A stretch of 64,000 bases of DNA from Tissierella sp. P1 (GTDB lineage Bacteria; Bacillota; Clostridia; Tissierellales; Tissierellaceae). Under the pieces are notes generated by a model. The model did not search any database and was not told the origin of the DNA. It saw nothing but the letters and a program-made list of their open reading frames with translations. Positions 34,308 through 47,413 of this stretch are shown piece after piece. The stretch spans positions 1-64,000 of the forward strand of contig NZ_NPMN01000003.1 in the NCBI RefSeq assembly GCF_002266425.1, written 5' to 3'. The number at the start of each line of letters is the position of its first letter. Within the stretch, counting starts at the first letter, position 1. A program made the position numbers and the translations under genes.

Positions 34308-35465
34308 ATGAAAAAGAGATTCGCATTATTATTAATTGCATTAATGTTACTCAATTTTGGAGTAGCAAATGCTAGTGGTATCTTTAGTGATGTTAAAGGT
34401 ACTGAGTGGTTTTATAAGGATGTAAACTTATTGATTGAATTAGGTGCTATATCAGGATATACAGATGGTACATTTAAACCTAATAACAAAGTAAGCAGAG
34501 CAGAATTTATAAAGATACTTATAACAGCTATAGGAGAAAAGCCAGGTGCTACTACTGGTAATTGGGCAAGTGGATATATAAGTAAAGCTGAAGAATTAGG
34601 ATTAATAAATCAAGGAGTTTACCAAGGTACTGAAGGAGATAAGGTTATAACAAGAAATGAAATCGCTAAGTTAGTTTCAATAGCAGATAGCATGATCTTT
34701 GGAGGAATGGAAGGAAGCAATATAGAGCCTAATATCAAAGATATAAACCTAATTCCTACTGAATATAAGGACCATGTGAAAAATGCTTATTCCAAAGGCA
34801 TAATAACAGGTTTCCCAGATGGAAGATTTGGGGGAAATGAAGGTATTACTAGAGCAGAAGCATCTGTTATAACTTTAAGATTAATAAGACCTGATGCAAG
34901 AGTTGCAGGAGGTAATAATGAGGTAATTACAGATAATAATGTAGCAGAAGAACCAAAGATACCTGTTGTAGAAGAACCTAAGCCACAACCACAACAACCA
35001 AGTCCAAGCGTAAAATCAGATTTTATTGAGCCAGTGTTTGATGTAGATTACTCGCCTGATTGGGGTACAAGATTTGATATTATAATTGCAAATAAACTAG
35101 ACTATATAGGTAAATATCAAGACTATGAAGTAAAGGTTGAATGTATAAATGTTCCAGAATTAAATACTATAGATGTATATAAATTTGCAAGTGATACTGA
35201 AACTGTAAGATTTGACGAAACTATTTGGAGACCTTTTCCAGAGTGTAGTGACGATGATTATTATACAGCATTTATACATTCTATGAGAGAAACAGGATTT
35301 AAAACTGCAGAAAACTGGGATAAGATAAACCTTGAAGAAGGACAAGAACTAGTATACAAGATTACCATTAGGAGAGGCAGTGAATCAAGAGAATATACTT
35401 ACTCAATGATACTTCCTGAGAGAGATGGATACCAAAGAAAAATTGATCAGGGATTAATCAAATAA
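34308..35465 (+). CDS. S-layer-homology (SLH) surface protein
   Basis: 385 residues with a signal peptide (cleavage near VANA-SG). Three SLH domains cover residues about 24-195: FSDVKGTEWFYKDVNLLIELGAISGYTDGTFKPNNKVSRAEF, a second starting ATGNWASGYISKAEELGLI, and a third with AYSKGIITGFPDGRFGGNEGITRAEA. They bind pyruvylated cell-wall polymer. A Pro/Glu/Gln linker (EEPKPQPQQPSPS) leads to a 150-residue C-terminal domain not recognised. It is first in a row with two giant exported proteins, so it may anchor them to the wall. Confidence 0.85.
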   Translation: MKKRFALLLIALMLLNFGVANASGIFSDVKGTEWFYKDVNLLIELGAISGYTDGTFKPNNKVSRAEFIKILITAIGEKPGATTGNWASGYISKAEELGLINQGVYQGTEGDKVITRNEIAKLVSIADSMIFGGMEGSNIEPNIKDINLIPTEYKDHVKNAYSKGIITGFPDGRFGGNEGITRAEASVITLRLIRPDARVAGGNNEVITDNNVAEEPKIPVVEEPKPQPQQPSPSVKSDFIEPVFDVDYSPDWGTRFDIIIANKLDYIGKYQDYEVKVECINVPELNTIDVYKFASDTETVRFDETIWRPFPECSDDDYYTAFIHSMRETGFKTAENWDKINLEEGQELVYKITIRRGSESREYTYSMILPERDGYQRKIDQGLIK

Positions 35466-35494
35466 ATAAAAATAAATATAGGCAGGTGCTTTAA

Positions 35495-38400
35495 GTGAAA
35501 AGAATAATTTCATTACTGCTTGCTGTCATAATTATAATAGGGTTAGTTATTACTAGCCCTATAAATGTATATGCAGCAACTTATGATTATAGAGACTTTT
35601 ATAATCAGCATGCAACTACTAAGAAAAAATTAAGAAAACCAACGGCAGGGTTTTCTGTAGAACTACTGAGGAAGAATAAAAGTGGAAACTATGAAGTCGT
35701 AGATAGAATATCTACAGGAGTATCTATGGCACAGTTAAACGCACAGAAGGGTGACAGATTAAGATTTATTGATAATAGTAGGGGTGGAGATGGAGGTTCT
35801 ATAAAGTTTTGGGACTGGCAGGTATATACTGCTGATAACAGCTATAGAGAAGTGGACTATTATTCAAGAAATCCCCTGCCACAAAATTTTGAGTTAAGAA
35901 ATGCAACGACATATAATTTTTTCTTAAACGTAGCAGATAATCAACCTATAGATAAATCAATTGTTCCTGAACAATTTTTTGTTGATAACTGGTCAGATAA
36001 CGGTCCCCATTCAACAGAAACTAAACCTGACAGATTAGGAAGGACTTGGACATGGTATTTCGCTCATCTTAGAGTAAATGTAAGTGAGGGTCCAACTACT
36101 CCGCCACCAGATCCTGATCCAGAAGATCCATACGATCCGCCACCACCAGTTGAACTTCCTGACTCAGATATTTCTGTAAGGGTGAATATAGATTGGATTG
36201 AACCCGAAGTGGCACCAGAAGGCACTATGTAGAAGGAGAAGTTACATTTACTATTAGATCTAGTCTTTATGCCATAAAAAGTTATAGAATTGTTAAAGGA
36301 AGTACTGTTGTGGATGGCGACGCATATGTGGAGCCTCCCAGGGGAACAACGACATATATTAAGGAAACCAGAAGAATGAGGTTTCAGGTAGGTAGAGATG
36401 TTACAATAAAAGTATTAGCATATGACTCAATGGGTGCATGGGATGAAGATGAGGATAGCGTAAGAACAGAATCAATAGCACCAGATATAGATGTAATATC
36501 TGAAATAAAAGGATTACCAGAATCCGCTGATTATGGACAAATCTTAAATGGATACTATGAATTTACTGCAAATTCAACTGTCTATCCATTAAATAGATGG
36601 TACATAAACAGCGGATTTGATTATGTCCAGGGAGACGATGAAGCTACTTTAGAAATAGAATCAATGAAACAGTAAGAGTACCTATACAAGTGCCAACTGG
36701 GAAGACTATATATATGGGAGTTACAGCAATAGATGAGGGTGGATATAGCAGAAATCATGGTGCAGATGCATTTGTTAGAGTTAAGGAAGTGCCTACATTA
36801 AATCTCAATGTACTAACTCCACAAGTAATGTACAAAGAAGATGCAAAATTCAATGTAATGGTAAATGAAAATGATTATAACATTCATAGATACAAATGGT
36901 ACATTAATCCTGTAAATGATCCTACAGGACAAGGTGGAAGTGTAAAATCAGGAGATGGGATTATACCAAGTGTTATGGAAATGGACATTCCTGTGGGGGA
37001 ATATAAGGTAATACAAGAAGGTTACTATTATGACAGCACAGGTGAAAGAAAAGTAGCAGATATGAAATCAATAACTATTATACCTGGTCTTGAAGTAGAT
37101 TTTGTAGTAATACCATATAAACAAGTAATAGGAAAGGATATGCTCCTAGTTAATAAATCTAAAAATTATACTTCTGAAAAATGGTGGATTAAACCTAAAG
37201 GATCACCAGATGCAAGTTATGAAGAATTGATTCACTCTAACTATTATTTCAATAGACCTGTAGGAGAATATACAGTCAAACTTGAAGTATTTAACCCAAG
37301 TTTAAGAGTTAATTATGCTTCTACTACTAGAGATGTGGAATTTATGGGAATACCAGTTGTGGATTTCTTACTTGCACCAGATCTATTATTTGTAAATGAA
37401 GTATCGGTGATAACGGATCTTTCTGAAAATGTAACTGATAAAATATGGTGGATAAAAGATACAAAAAATCTTACCTATGTTCCTTTTATAGATTTAGAAA
37501 ATATAAGGGATAATAAGTATGAGTTTACTAAGGAAGATTATAATAAATTCAAAGATAATGGTAAAGAAGAATATACAATAAAACTTACTGCCAATGGCAG
37601 AATGTTAGTAGAAATTAATGAATATATGTACAGTTATGTACATGGAAGAAGTTTTTTAGAAAGAGATATTCTAAATGTCTTAGTTCCTATTAACATCGTA
37701 GATAAAGAAGAATATCTCCAAAAGCAAGCTGAAGCAATATTTGGCGGTAAAACTAAGAATGCACAATATATAAAAAACTCTGCAATTTGGAATGGACCAA
37801 TAGAAGAGATAGGAAGTAATCAATATAGAAGGGCGTACTCAATGATGTTCTACTTAGAGGATGAACTTTTCAAAGAGAGAACCGCTATATTTAAATATCC
37901 AACACCTGTAGCTGATCTAAATATTGTAAATGATAATGGTGAAAATGTAGTAAAAGAAACTAAGGTATATAAGAAATTGACACTAACAGGAGAACAAGAA
38001 TCAATTATAGCTACAAATGCAAAGGATATTGATATATTACGAGAAGGAAGAACTCCTACTAATTATCCAATTGATTTCGATAGTAAATATACAAGGTTTA
38101 GGATTAAGCCTATTTCAGTTAATGGTTTTAATCCTGAAATAGATATAGAAACAGACAAAAAAATAACCGTAGAAGATGGAATTGCATATATAGTAGGTGA
38201 AAGTGAGACAAGTATAAGAATAAATAAACCAGGAGTATATGAAATCTCCTATCAGGTATATAACGGAAAAAATGATAGTGACTTTAAGCCATATCATTTA
38301 TCTGATTGGTCAATGCCTAAAAAGATAAATGTTCAGCCTGATTTAGATCCAATAGTTGAAAATATACAAATTGTTACTACAAATTATCATAATCTAACTA

Positions 38401-39221
38401 GAGATTATGATAATAAAACGAATTTAAAAGCAGAGGTAGAATTTGACGTTACATTAGCATCCTTAGATGATGATTATATTGATTTAAATAACACTGTATT
38501 AATGTTTAGCTATGACAAGAATAATGATGGTGTATTTAATAATAGTGATGGTGGACACTTAAAACAATATATTTGGCTGGATGATAATATTACAGATGTT
38601 TATAAGGATATAACTGGCTCTAATAAATCATTCTTTGAAAAGTTGGAGATTGAGGATAGTAGTTCAGCAAATGAGAAATATATAGAAGAAATTCAAATAA
38701 AGCAGCTTACTAATAATGAAAATAGATATATTAAATTAAGAGTTAAAGCTACTATATCTAACAGTACGAGAAATATCCTAGGTAACTTTAGGGTAGAAAC
38801 AAAAACAGCTAAGAAGCTAAAGGACAAAGACTGGATAGAGGAGCCTAAGATAAAAACACCTATAGCTAATTTTGGAGAATATACCTATAACGAGAATTAT
38901 AAAACAAATGCAATAGAAAATTTCCACCTATCAATTAAAGAGCCAAGAACAGGAGATTCAAGTTTAATTCATTTATTAAATAAGAAATTTACAATAATAA
39001 ACAATGCACCAACTATCGAAAACATAATGAAAAGAGAAAAATTCTTGGAAATATGGATAGCTGAGGCTGGTACAAATACGTTCACTCAAGCAGAGATAAA
39101 AAGCTTGTTAATTCAATTTAAGAACAATGGCATAATCTGTAGAATAGGGGTTATATCTACAGATGGGAAGGTAATCAAATATGATCTCGATGCAAGTGAA
39201 GAAATTGTAGTAGTTGAATAA
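35495..39221 (+). pseudogene. Giant secreted surface protein 1, two frameshifts
   Basis: GTG 35495 with AGGTG upstream. Signal peptide (cleavage near VYA-ATYD), then a domain to residue about 200, a Pro/Asp linker (PPPDPDPEDPYDPPPP) and repeated beta-sandwich-like domains each holding a W-Y-I or W-W-I-K/N core (KWYINPVNDP, EKWWIKPKGSP, KIWWIKDTKN). Single-base shifts near 36221 (restores HYVEGEVTFTIRSS) and near 36655-36668 (restores INETVRVPIQVPTGKT) split it into three frames; the intact protein would be about 1240 residues. The repeats resemble Ig/PKD-like adhesin modules. It is a likely adhesin or extracellular structural protein. Confidence 0.6.
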
Positions 39222-39227
39222 TTAGTT

Positions 39228-39260
39228 AAAAGGGCTAGAAAAATAATTCTAGCCTTTTTT
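39228..39260. terminator. Terminator after surface protein 1
   Basis: AAAGGGCTAGAA / TTCTAGCCTTT stem with T6. Confidence 0.65.
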
Positions 39261-39285
39261 AAATTTGAAAGAAGAAGGTGAAAAA

Positions 39286-42200
39286 ATGAAAGCAAAGCAT
39301 AAGCTAAAACAATTTATCTCACTGTGCTTAGCTACCATAATGATATTAAGTAGCTTATTAATGGCTTTACCCAATAAAGCTGAAGCTAATGCTGATTATT
39401 ATTATAAGGTATATAGTTTAACGGACATATGGAATGAGACTGGATATGGAGCATTGGAGAGTAAAGTTATTTATGGATCAACAATAAAAACGACTAACTC
39501 CTCCAGACAAATAAGGCTTATAGATTACATTGGTGATTGGTATACTGATACTATCTATACGTATCTAAACTATAGTTTGAAGTCGGAAAACATCGGAGGG
39601 TATACCAATTATTTTTTTGAATTAGGAACTAAGGTAGATACATGGGGAGCTAACTCTCCTGCGGATAAAGCAATTTCACATATAATGTTGGATAGTGGAA
39701 GTTTTTACCCTGTAGCCTTTGATCAAGGAAGGTTAAATGGACTTACCTCTAAAGGAATAAAGTTTATTAGGACTGAAATTGATAATGGAAGTAAGGGAGG
39801 ATATAATTCATGGGAATTTACGGCAAAAGAAAGACAATTTTTAGAATCCCAAAAGGGAAGTCCAGTAGTATTTATGGATGAAGACCGCTGGAATGATGAT
39901 TCCTTTATAGAAATGAGATTTAAAGGGATTCAAATATTAGAATTAAGTCCCGCAAAGACTATATATAGACACAAAGGAAAAGGAACTTATCTAAGGGAAG
40001 TAGTAGCGAAAGAAGGTACTTACCTGATAATGGGCAACAAGGTAGCTACTGGTATGTTAAAGATCGTGCTGCAAACAAATTACCTGAAATAACTAATGCA
40101 AGTGTAAAAAATAAAGAGCCTCACTATCTTCAAAATACTTATGTAACTATAAGCGGAAGTGCAAAAGATGCAGATAATGATCCAGTGACTATTGAATATA
40201 GTTATAATAATGGAGCATGGCAAAGACTCTTGAATGTAGGCAATGATAATCCATTGCCTGAAATCACAAATACAACCTCATATAAGGCTTTTGAAGGTAG
40301 AATTAAAATTCCAACGACTGTAGCTGGAAATATACCTATAAAAATTAGGGCAAATGATAGTAAGGCAACATCAAGTGAAGTTAATTTATCTATTACAGTA
40401 AAATCTCCTGCAACATTAATAAATGAGGCAGCAGCAAAACTAACTCCACGAACAGATAAAGATACTTCATCTGATTCAAGGATATTAATCACTAATACCA
40501 ATACTACATTTAATATAGGTGATATAAAAACACAAGCTATTACAGATAAATTACCTAAAATATCAGATGGATTATTTTATATAGGTAATAAAAATATACC
40601 TTTGACTAATACCTTTGGAAATGAAAATTACTCTACAAATAAGGACTTAACTAAGATTAGGGATTATGCACAAGGTAGACTCAACCAAGCAGTAGACTTT
40701 GGAGATAAGTACACCTATCCAAATGATATACCTAATCCATTCTCTATGAATATCCCTCAGAATATATCCTTTGGGATTATTTTTAGAGATTTAGAAAAGG
40801 ATTATAGAAATAAGACTTATGAAGATAAAAGGACATACCTAACAACATCTAATAAAGAGCAGGAGAATGAACCTTTATGGAAAGAAGGTACTCTAGAGGT
40901 TAAATTTGTTCATCATCCTACTACGCTAGATAACCCAGTGATTAAGAAAACCACTACAAATGGAACTCATTCAACTGAGAAGTGGATTCCTATAACTTCT
41001 CCTGAAGAAGCGACAGAAATATTTGGACTTACTTCTACCTATAATGAAACTACTAAAACATGGAGTAAGGATAAGAGAGGTACATGGGATATTTATTTTA
41101 GAGCAAAGGATGATTTAGGTAGAGAAATCTTTGAAAAGGAAGGGACAGGAAGAGGTTCATTTACTATACACAATCCTCCCTATGCTTTAGTAGAAGAAAT
41201 AGTTAATAATAGTACAACATTGACTTTATCAGCGAAAGATTCCTATGATTTAGACTATCAATTCTCAATGCCAAATGGTGGCATATATAAATATCAGTGG
41301 TACTATCAATTTAACAGCTCAGGAGTATGGGAGGCTTTTGATGATGCAGGAAGTACATGGTATAGTTTTAGTGCCGATGGTACTAATCCATTCTTTAGAA
41401 GACTTAATATAAATAAATCTCACTCATATTATCAACAAAGAATTTTATCAGGTGTAAATACTTTTGACTACGGATTACTTGTTACAGATTATGATGGGTC
41501 TACTGGATTTATTAATGGGAAACAACTTAATGAAACACCTCCTACACCAATAATAAATATATCAGGCTCGCCTATATATACTGGTAGATTAGGATCGGAT
41601 GCATTGACTGTCAAGTTCGCAGGTATGCCTAAGACAAAAATATTTAATTATGCCTATTCTCTTAACTTTAGTTCTGTTAATAATAATTTTAATACAACTT
41701 CATTAACAGGTAATTCAACTACACAGCCTAATGATATAGTGTTTAATAGAAATACTCTTAAAAATAGTGGAGATATTACAAGATTAGCATTATTAAATTT
41801 AAATAATAACGCTACAGCTTCTACACATGATATTCAATTCAAGCAAGTTGAGATAGAAAATATGTGGTTAGCTGATGTAAGTTTGTTGGATAAGATAGAG
41901 GGAAGTTTTTCAAAATCAGAGTATAAAATAGATACAGTAAGAGAAAACGATGAATTTCTGCTAGTTGTAGAAACTAAAAACGATATAGATAGACATGCTA
42001 TGAAAGCTTGGTACAATACAACTACTAATCCTCAGCCTAGACCAACAGATGGATATACTCATTTGCTTGATAGAGTTAAAGATGGGTTATGGGTTGTAAA
42101 GCTAAAAGCACCACAGGCAAAAGATGGATTATTGAAAGTACCTGTTTATATTGAGATTAGGAATAAAGATGATGATCTAATAACATATGATGCAAACGAT

Positions 42201-45200
42201 ACTCTAAGAAATGGAGTATTTAAGGAAATACCTGTACTATCCACTCCTATATCTGACTTAGGAGTTGAAACAAGATATTATAAAGATGGAGAAGCTATCA
42301 ACGATAATAGAAAGGATATTTCAAGAACAATACCTAATTATACCTATGAAAATGAAAGAGTATTTTTTACATCATATAAAAAAGGTACTAAAGAGATTAT
42401 AACTATACCTAAGAACGCAGGATTTTATAGACTAACGAATTGGTATATAAATAATCAGGTAAAAGGATCTATAACTTCAAATAATACTAATCCTCAAAGA
42501 CATGAAACAGATCAAGGTTTTATGACTACTAGCAAATATTTATTAAAGCAAGAAACAATTGAGTATAAAACTGATAGCACAGAGAAGGGAGCTATATCCC
42601 ATGAAGTGGCAGATAGGCTTGAAGTAATTCCTGTTACAATAATAGGAAAAGATATTAAAGCTACTATAGGAGATACAATATATATTAATGCAGAGGTCAA
42701 TGGTCTTGTAAAACCTTCAGATGCAAAGGTCTATTCTCATATTAAATATAAAGATGAAGAAGAAATAACTATAGAATTAAAGCAATTAGATATGATTGAA
42801 AACATCTTTGTATCAGAACCTTTTGTTGTCCCAAACAAAGAGGGAATACACACAATAGACTATATTGTAGAAAGTAAAAGAAGTGGTGAAGAAGATGAAA
42901 CAATGCATATTTTGGCTACAGATAAGGACAAGAAGTTCCAAATAGTACCTGTAATACTAGAGGTAAGTGATACTGAAGTTTATGCAACATATAAGGAAAA
43001 GTTAAAGGTAAAGGCTATTAACTTACCTGCTAATTGGTTTATAAAGGCTAATTTGATATTGGGAGAAGATAGCATAATAGACAATTTAGTTAGTAATCTT
43101 TATCCTAATAGTAATTTTAGTAAGATAGAGGATAACTACCATGAGCTTGATATGACAAGATATGCACCAATTATTAAAGATGCAGGAAATATAATAAATA
43201 GATATTCCTGGAATGTAGAATACAAAATAGTCACTGATAAAGGAGAAGAATTTGTTCCTAAATTAGTAGACACTGGTGGAAATGAAGTATTAAGCAGTAA
43301 GCTTACAATCATAACTCCAAGCATAGGTGAAATTGGTACAGTAGACGAAATAAAACCTCATGAATTACTAAATCTAAATGCCAAGACAATAGAGTATTCA
43401 AAAGGTGATGATAAATTTAGACTAGAGGCTATTGTATTTAAGGAAGCTGACAATGTGTTATATCCATTTTCTGATATGTCTGAAGGTGGTTTAGATGATT
43501 GGAGCGTTAGACTTAATAAAACTCATCCAGATGGAAGAGAAGTAATTTCTAATAAGGCAGGAGATTACACAGTAGTATATAAACTATTATCAAATAGCCC
43601 TTATGTTAAAGGTATGGCAAATGAGCTAATACACGAAAAAGAAAAACCAGTAAAAATATTAGGTTGGCTAAATAATCTAGAGATTCAAGAAGTATTGTCC
43701 TATGGATATGTGTATATTGATGGGAAGATGATTTCTATAGATGGTTTCACTCGTGCATTAATACCACATAAAGAATATAAGTATACAATTGAATCTTCCA
43801 TAAATATTGATGAAGTAGCCTTTAAATTCTATGAAAATGCTACCAAGAAGGATATGAAATTCATAGAGCATGATGAAGAAAATAATGTATACCGATGGGA
43901 AGCAACTATACTTTCACCTGAAACACTTAATATATCTTCATTAAAAGGTGAATTGAAGAGTACCTCTAAAGAAGTAATAGGCAGAGCTGAATTTACTGGT
44001 AAAACTAAGGATAATAAGGATATATCAGAAGGTAATGACTATATGATAGAAACAGTAAGCTATGCAAATCAAGACATGAGGGTTATGATAGATATTGGAA
44101 ATGTATCAGCTGCCAATAATCTAGAAAAGACAATTAATAAAGATACGTCAACTAAATATCCATATAATCATACTGTAAATGCAGTTGCGGCAGGTGACAA
44201 TTTATACCTTAAAGGCTTAAACTTTAAGACAAATGTACCTTTACACGAGGTAGTAGTAGCTTATGGTGGCAGCAATATAACATTAACACCTGAACAGTTT
44301 GAAGTAAGGGAAACCGATATGATTGAATACGGTTATACAGAAACTTACTATAGCTATAAGATGAAAGATGAAGATGTTATTGAACTCTTTAAGCTAAGTG
44401 ACAATGAGCCTGATGGAGATAAAGACATAAATATAACTGTTAAAACTATCAATGGGGCTTATCGAACTAAGCAATTACCTATTAGAGTTTATACACCAAT
44501 ATGGGTAGATCTACAAGATGGTGGAGTTTACTCTGTAAGAGGAAAGGATGAAGAGAAAGGAAATCCAGTTTCTATCAATGATGTAATACAAGCAGAGATA
44601 GATCCTGGTAATGATAACTTTGCAACAATAATAACAGATAATGATAATGAGTTTAAGGCTAGAACATCAATCTATACAAATAAGCTAACGATAGATTTTA
44701 GAGTTAAAATGGAAGTTCCGTATGTAAAGGTAGACGGTTCTACAGGATATAAATTTGAATCTAAGCCAGTTAGATTGAATATCAATAGAAATGGTTCTCA
44801 TTCAATAACGAATGATAGTGGCCAAAACATAACTAGCTTGTTTGTTATAAATAATGTAAGTGTAAGAGAAACAGATACCTATATTGATTGGTATGCAAAT
44901 ATTAAGATAGCCGGCACAGATTTCTATGTTGATGAAACTATAGATACCATTAAATTTACTGGATATGATATTAACGGCAAAGTCTATAACTATACTGATA
45001 ATAATCCTGACGGTACTCAAACGACTTACAAACATAAAGAAGGATTAGTATATATTGATGAGAACCCACAGATATTAACGGTTAAAGCCTTGGGAATATT
45101 CCTGGATGAATTCAATATGATATATACTGGTGATATAGGTTGGAAAGACACTTATTATAGCAGCGGTAATATTTTTAAATCTGTAAGGCATGGTTTAGAT

Positions 45201-45632
45201 AAAATGCCAGTTAATAATATTAAATCAGGATATAATGTTTATTACATTATAAGATCCAAGGGATTAAATGCTGATGATAATATATTGACTGAAATATTTT
45301 ATACTACTTTAGATGGGAAGCCTATTAAGGGATTAATTGCAAACCTACACTCAACAAGAAAATTTAGACCTTTGTCTGAAGCTGAAAAGGTAAAGTATAA
45401 ATTAACAGATATAACCACTGGTAGCAATGAGATACTTTGGATATTAGATTATACATTACCTATTGAAGCTCCTACGGGAACCATAGTAGATTTTAAAATC
45501 AAAGGCTATAAGAAAGGATATAGTCCTAGTAGTGGTTTTGATTTTAATGCCAAATATAAAAAGACACCACTAAATGTAATAAGAACAAAAGGAAATATAA
45601 GAGAAGATATAGGAACTGGTAACAGTCATTGA
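39286..45632 (+). pseudogene. Giant secreted surface protein 2 (about 2115 residues), frameshifted
   Basis: ATG 39286 with AAGGTG upstream. Signal peptide (ISLCLATIMILSSLLMALP, cleavage near AEA-NAD). The first 260 residues form one domain. A one-base deletion near 40035 (restored sequence EGTYLDNGQQGSYWYVKDRA) separates it from an 1815-codon frame beginning 40185. The rest is a long chain of beta-rich modules, for example ITNASVKNKEPHYLQNTYVTISGSAKDADNDPVTIEY, a cadherin/Ig-like opening. No LPxTG motif or SLH domain is seen, so attachment must come from elsewhere, perhaps from the SLH protein at 34308. It is probably an adhesin. Confidence 0.6.
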
Positions 45633-45649
45633 TTAGTTATTAGTTAGTA

Positions 45650-45681
45650 ATAGGGCTAGAGAAAACTCTGGCCCTTTTATA
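45650..45681. terminator. Terminator after surface protein 2
   Basis: AGGGCTAGAG / CTCTGGCCCT stem, loop AAAA, T-rich tail. Confidence 0.6.
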
Positions 45682-45724
45682 TTGTAAAAAGTTATTATTA
45701 AAATTAATATAATGGAGGTTTGAC

Positions 45725-46580
45725 ATGAGGAAAAAAATATTATATTATGCTATATTTTTTCTAATATTAGCATTATTTACATTTTATTATGAACAGTATA
45801 GGATACCTAAAGTAGTAGGAGATATTCAAGATATAAAAAAGGAAAATATACTTTGTGTTACAGAGCCAATACCTAGAAACACAATAGTAAATGATGAAAT
45901 TTTAAGTAAGCATATTAAAGCTATACAAGTACCAACTGAATATGTTTTTAATAATCCAATCACTGCTGAAGAACTAATAGGGAAGAAAGCAGGATTTGAT
46001 ATACCTAATGGTACTTATCTTACTAAAGAATATTTCATAGAAGAGGAAGAAGGATATAAGGATGGAGAACAGTCATATTCATTTCCAATTAAATCATCTA
46101 ATGCCATGATTGGAAAGGTGCAGCCTAATGATTATGTAACAGTTTGGGTTAGATATCCTAGCAGTAATTCAAAAGATGCACTTGATAAAAATGATAGTGA
46201 AGTGGTAATACCATATATAAAGTTGGAGGATCTAGTTGATGAAGCAGGAACTTCTATTACAAATGGAGCTACTACTATAGATCATGCTGTAGTTAAATCG
46301 AATCGTGACATAGTACAAGATATAGAAATAGCAAGAAAGTATGAATTGTTTTTTACTAAATACGGAGAGAATGAAGAGTATTTACCTGTAAAAACAATTT
46401 AATAGAGAAGAACATCTTTATACTAGCAAGCCATTTAAGAATTATATAAAAAAAGAAGAATATTTTAAGTCATTAGAGGAAGTTAAAGAAGATAATAGCT
46501 TAGATTCTGTAGAAACAAAGGAAGATGAAAATATACCTGAAACTACAGAAAATAACCAGGAGGTGTCTAAATGTGAGTAA
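45725..46580 (+). pseudogene. CpaB/RcpC-like SAF-domain Tad pilus protein, frameshifted
   Basis: ATG 45725 behind GGAGG. N-terminal membrane helix (ILYYAIFFLILALFTFYY), then an SAF domain (VTEPIPRNTIVNDEILSKHIK ... LIGKKAGFDIPNGTYLTKEYF), as in CpaB, which closes the secretin or organises Tad assembly. The frame stops at 46402; removing one A from the A5 run at 46390-46394 gives KQFNREEHLYTSKPFKNYI and an acidic tail to TAA 46578-46580. It overlaps the next gene by 8 bases. First gene of the Tad locus. Confidence 0.7.
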
Positions 46581-47397
46581 AATAATATCAGTATGGAGTT
46601 ATAAAGATGGATGGGGTTCTAGCACCATCCTTTCTTTATTGACAAAACTTATTTCTAGTGAAACTGACAGTAAAATACTTTGTATAGATATGCAAAGTAG
46701 ATATAGCACTCTATCTAGTTATATAGGTGATGATATCAAAGAGGAAACAAATGTTGATGGCTTGCTATCCATAGGTGAGGTTAAGCCTATAGATGACAAT
46801 ATTCTAAAGCATTATATACAAAAATCTTCTATTAGAAATGTTAACCTGATTGCAGGAAGTAGAATATCTAAATCTAATTCCTTAGAAAGAATTGTTCCTA
46901 GTGATAAAAATATTTTAGATAATCTAGTTAATAAGTTTAAAGAAAAATATGATTTCATAATTATAGATTTACCTAGTGGAGTAGATAATCAAACTTCAAA
47001 ATATTTCTTTGGAGTTTCCGATTTTATCATCTCAGTATTAAATCAAGACAGAATACACCTAACTAATCTCAGTGGAGATATTAATAATAATCGTATAAAT
47101 AAAGAGAAATTAATTGGTGTATTAAACTATTATGATGATTCTTTGAGTCTGACAGATAGCTTTATCAAAAAGGAGTTGAGTATTAAAATGATAATTGCTT
47201 TGCCTTATCTTTCAAAAATTAAAGAGACAGCTAATGAAGATATTTTAATTGATATAAATGACAAAGATATATTAGATTATTTTAAGCCAATTCTCATGAA
47301 AATAATTGATAATTTTGATGATCTGCCAAAAGAAAGTAAAGATAAGGCTATAAAAAGTAAGTTTAATATATTTAAAAAGCTAAAAAATCAAATTTAA
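46573..47397 (+). CDS. TadZ/CpaE-like ATPase of the Tad locus
   Basis: 274 residues from GTG 46573, which has GGAGGTG at right spacing; the longer frame upstream overlaps the CpaB-like gene and has no such site. ParA-type fold with an atypical Walker A (SYKDGWGSSTI), then ILCIDMQSRYS and IIIDLPSGVDN. No receiver domain, unlike the 20653 gene. In Tad systems this protein localises the assembly machine. Confidence 0.75.
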   Translation: MSKIISVWSYKDGWGSSTILSLLTKLISSETDSKILCIDMQSRYSTLSSYIGDDIKEETNVDGLLSIGEVKPIDDNILKHYIQKSSIRNVNLIAGSRISKSNSLERIVPSDKNILDNLVNKFKEKYDFIIIDLPSGVDNQTSKYFFGVSDFIISVLNQDRIHLTNLSGDINNNRINKEKLIGVLNYYDDSLSLTDSFIKKELSIKMIIALPYLSKIKETANEDILIDINDKDILDYFKPILMKIIDNFDDLPKESKDKAIKSKFNIFKKLKNQI

Positions 47398-47413
47398 AAG
47401 GGAGGATAATGTA

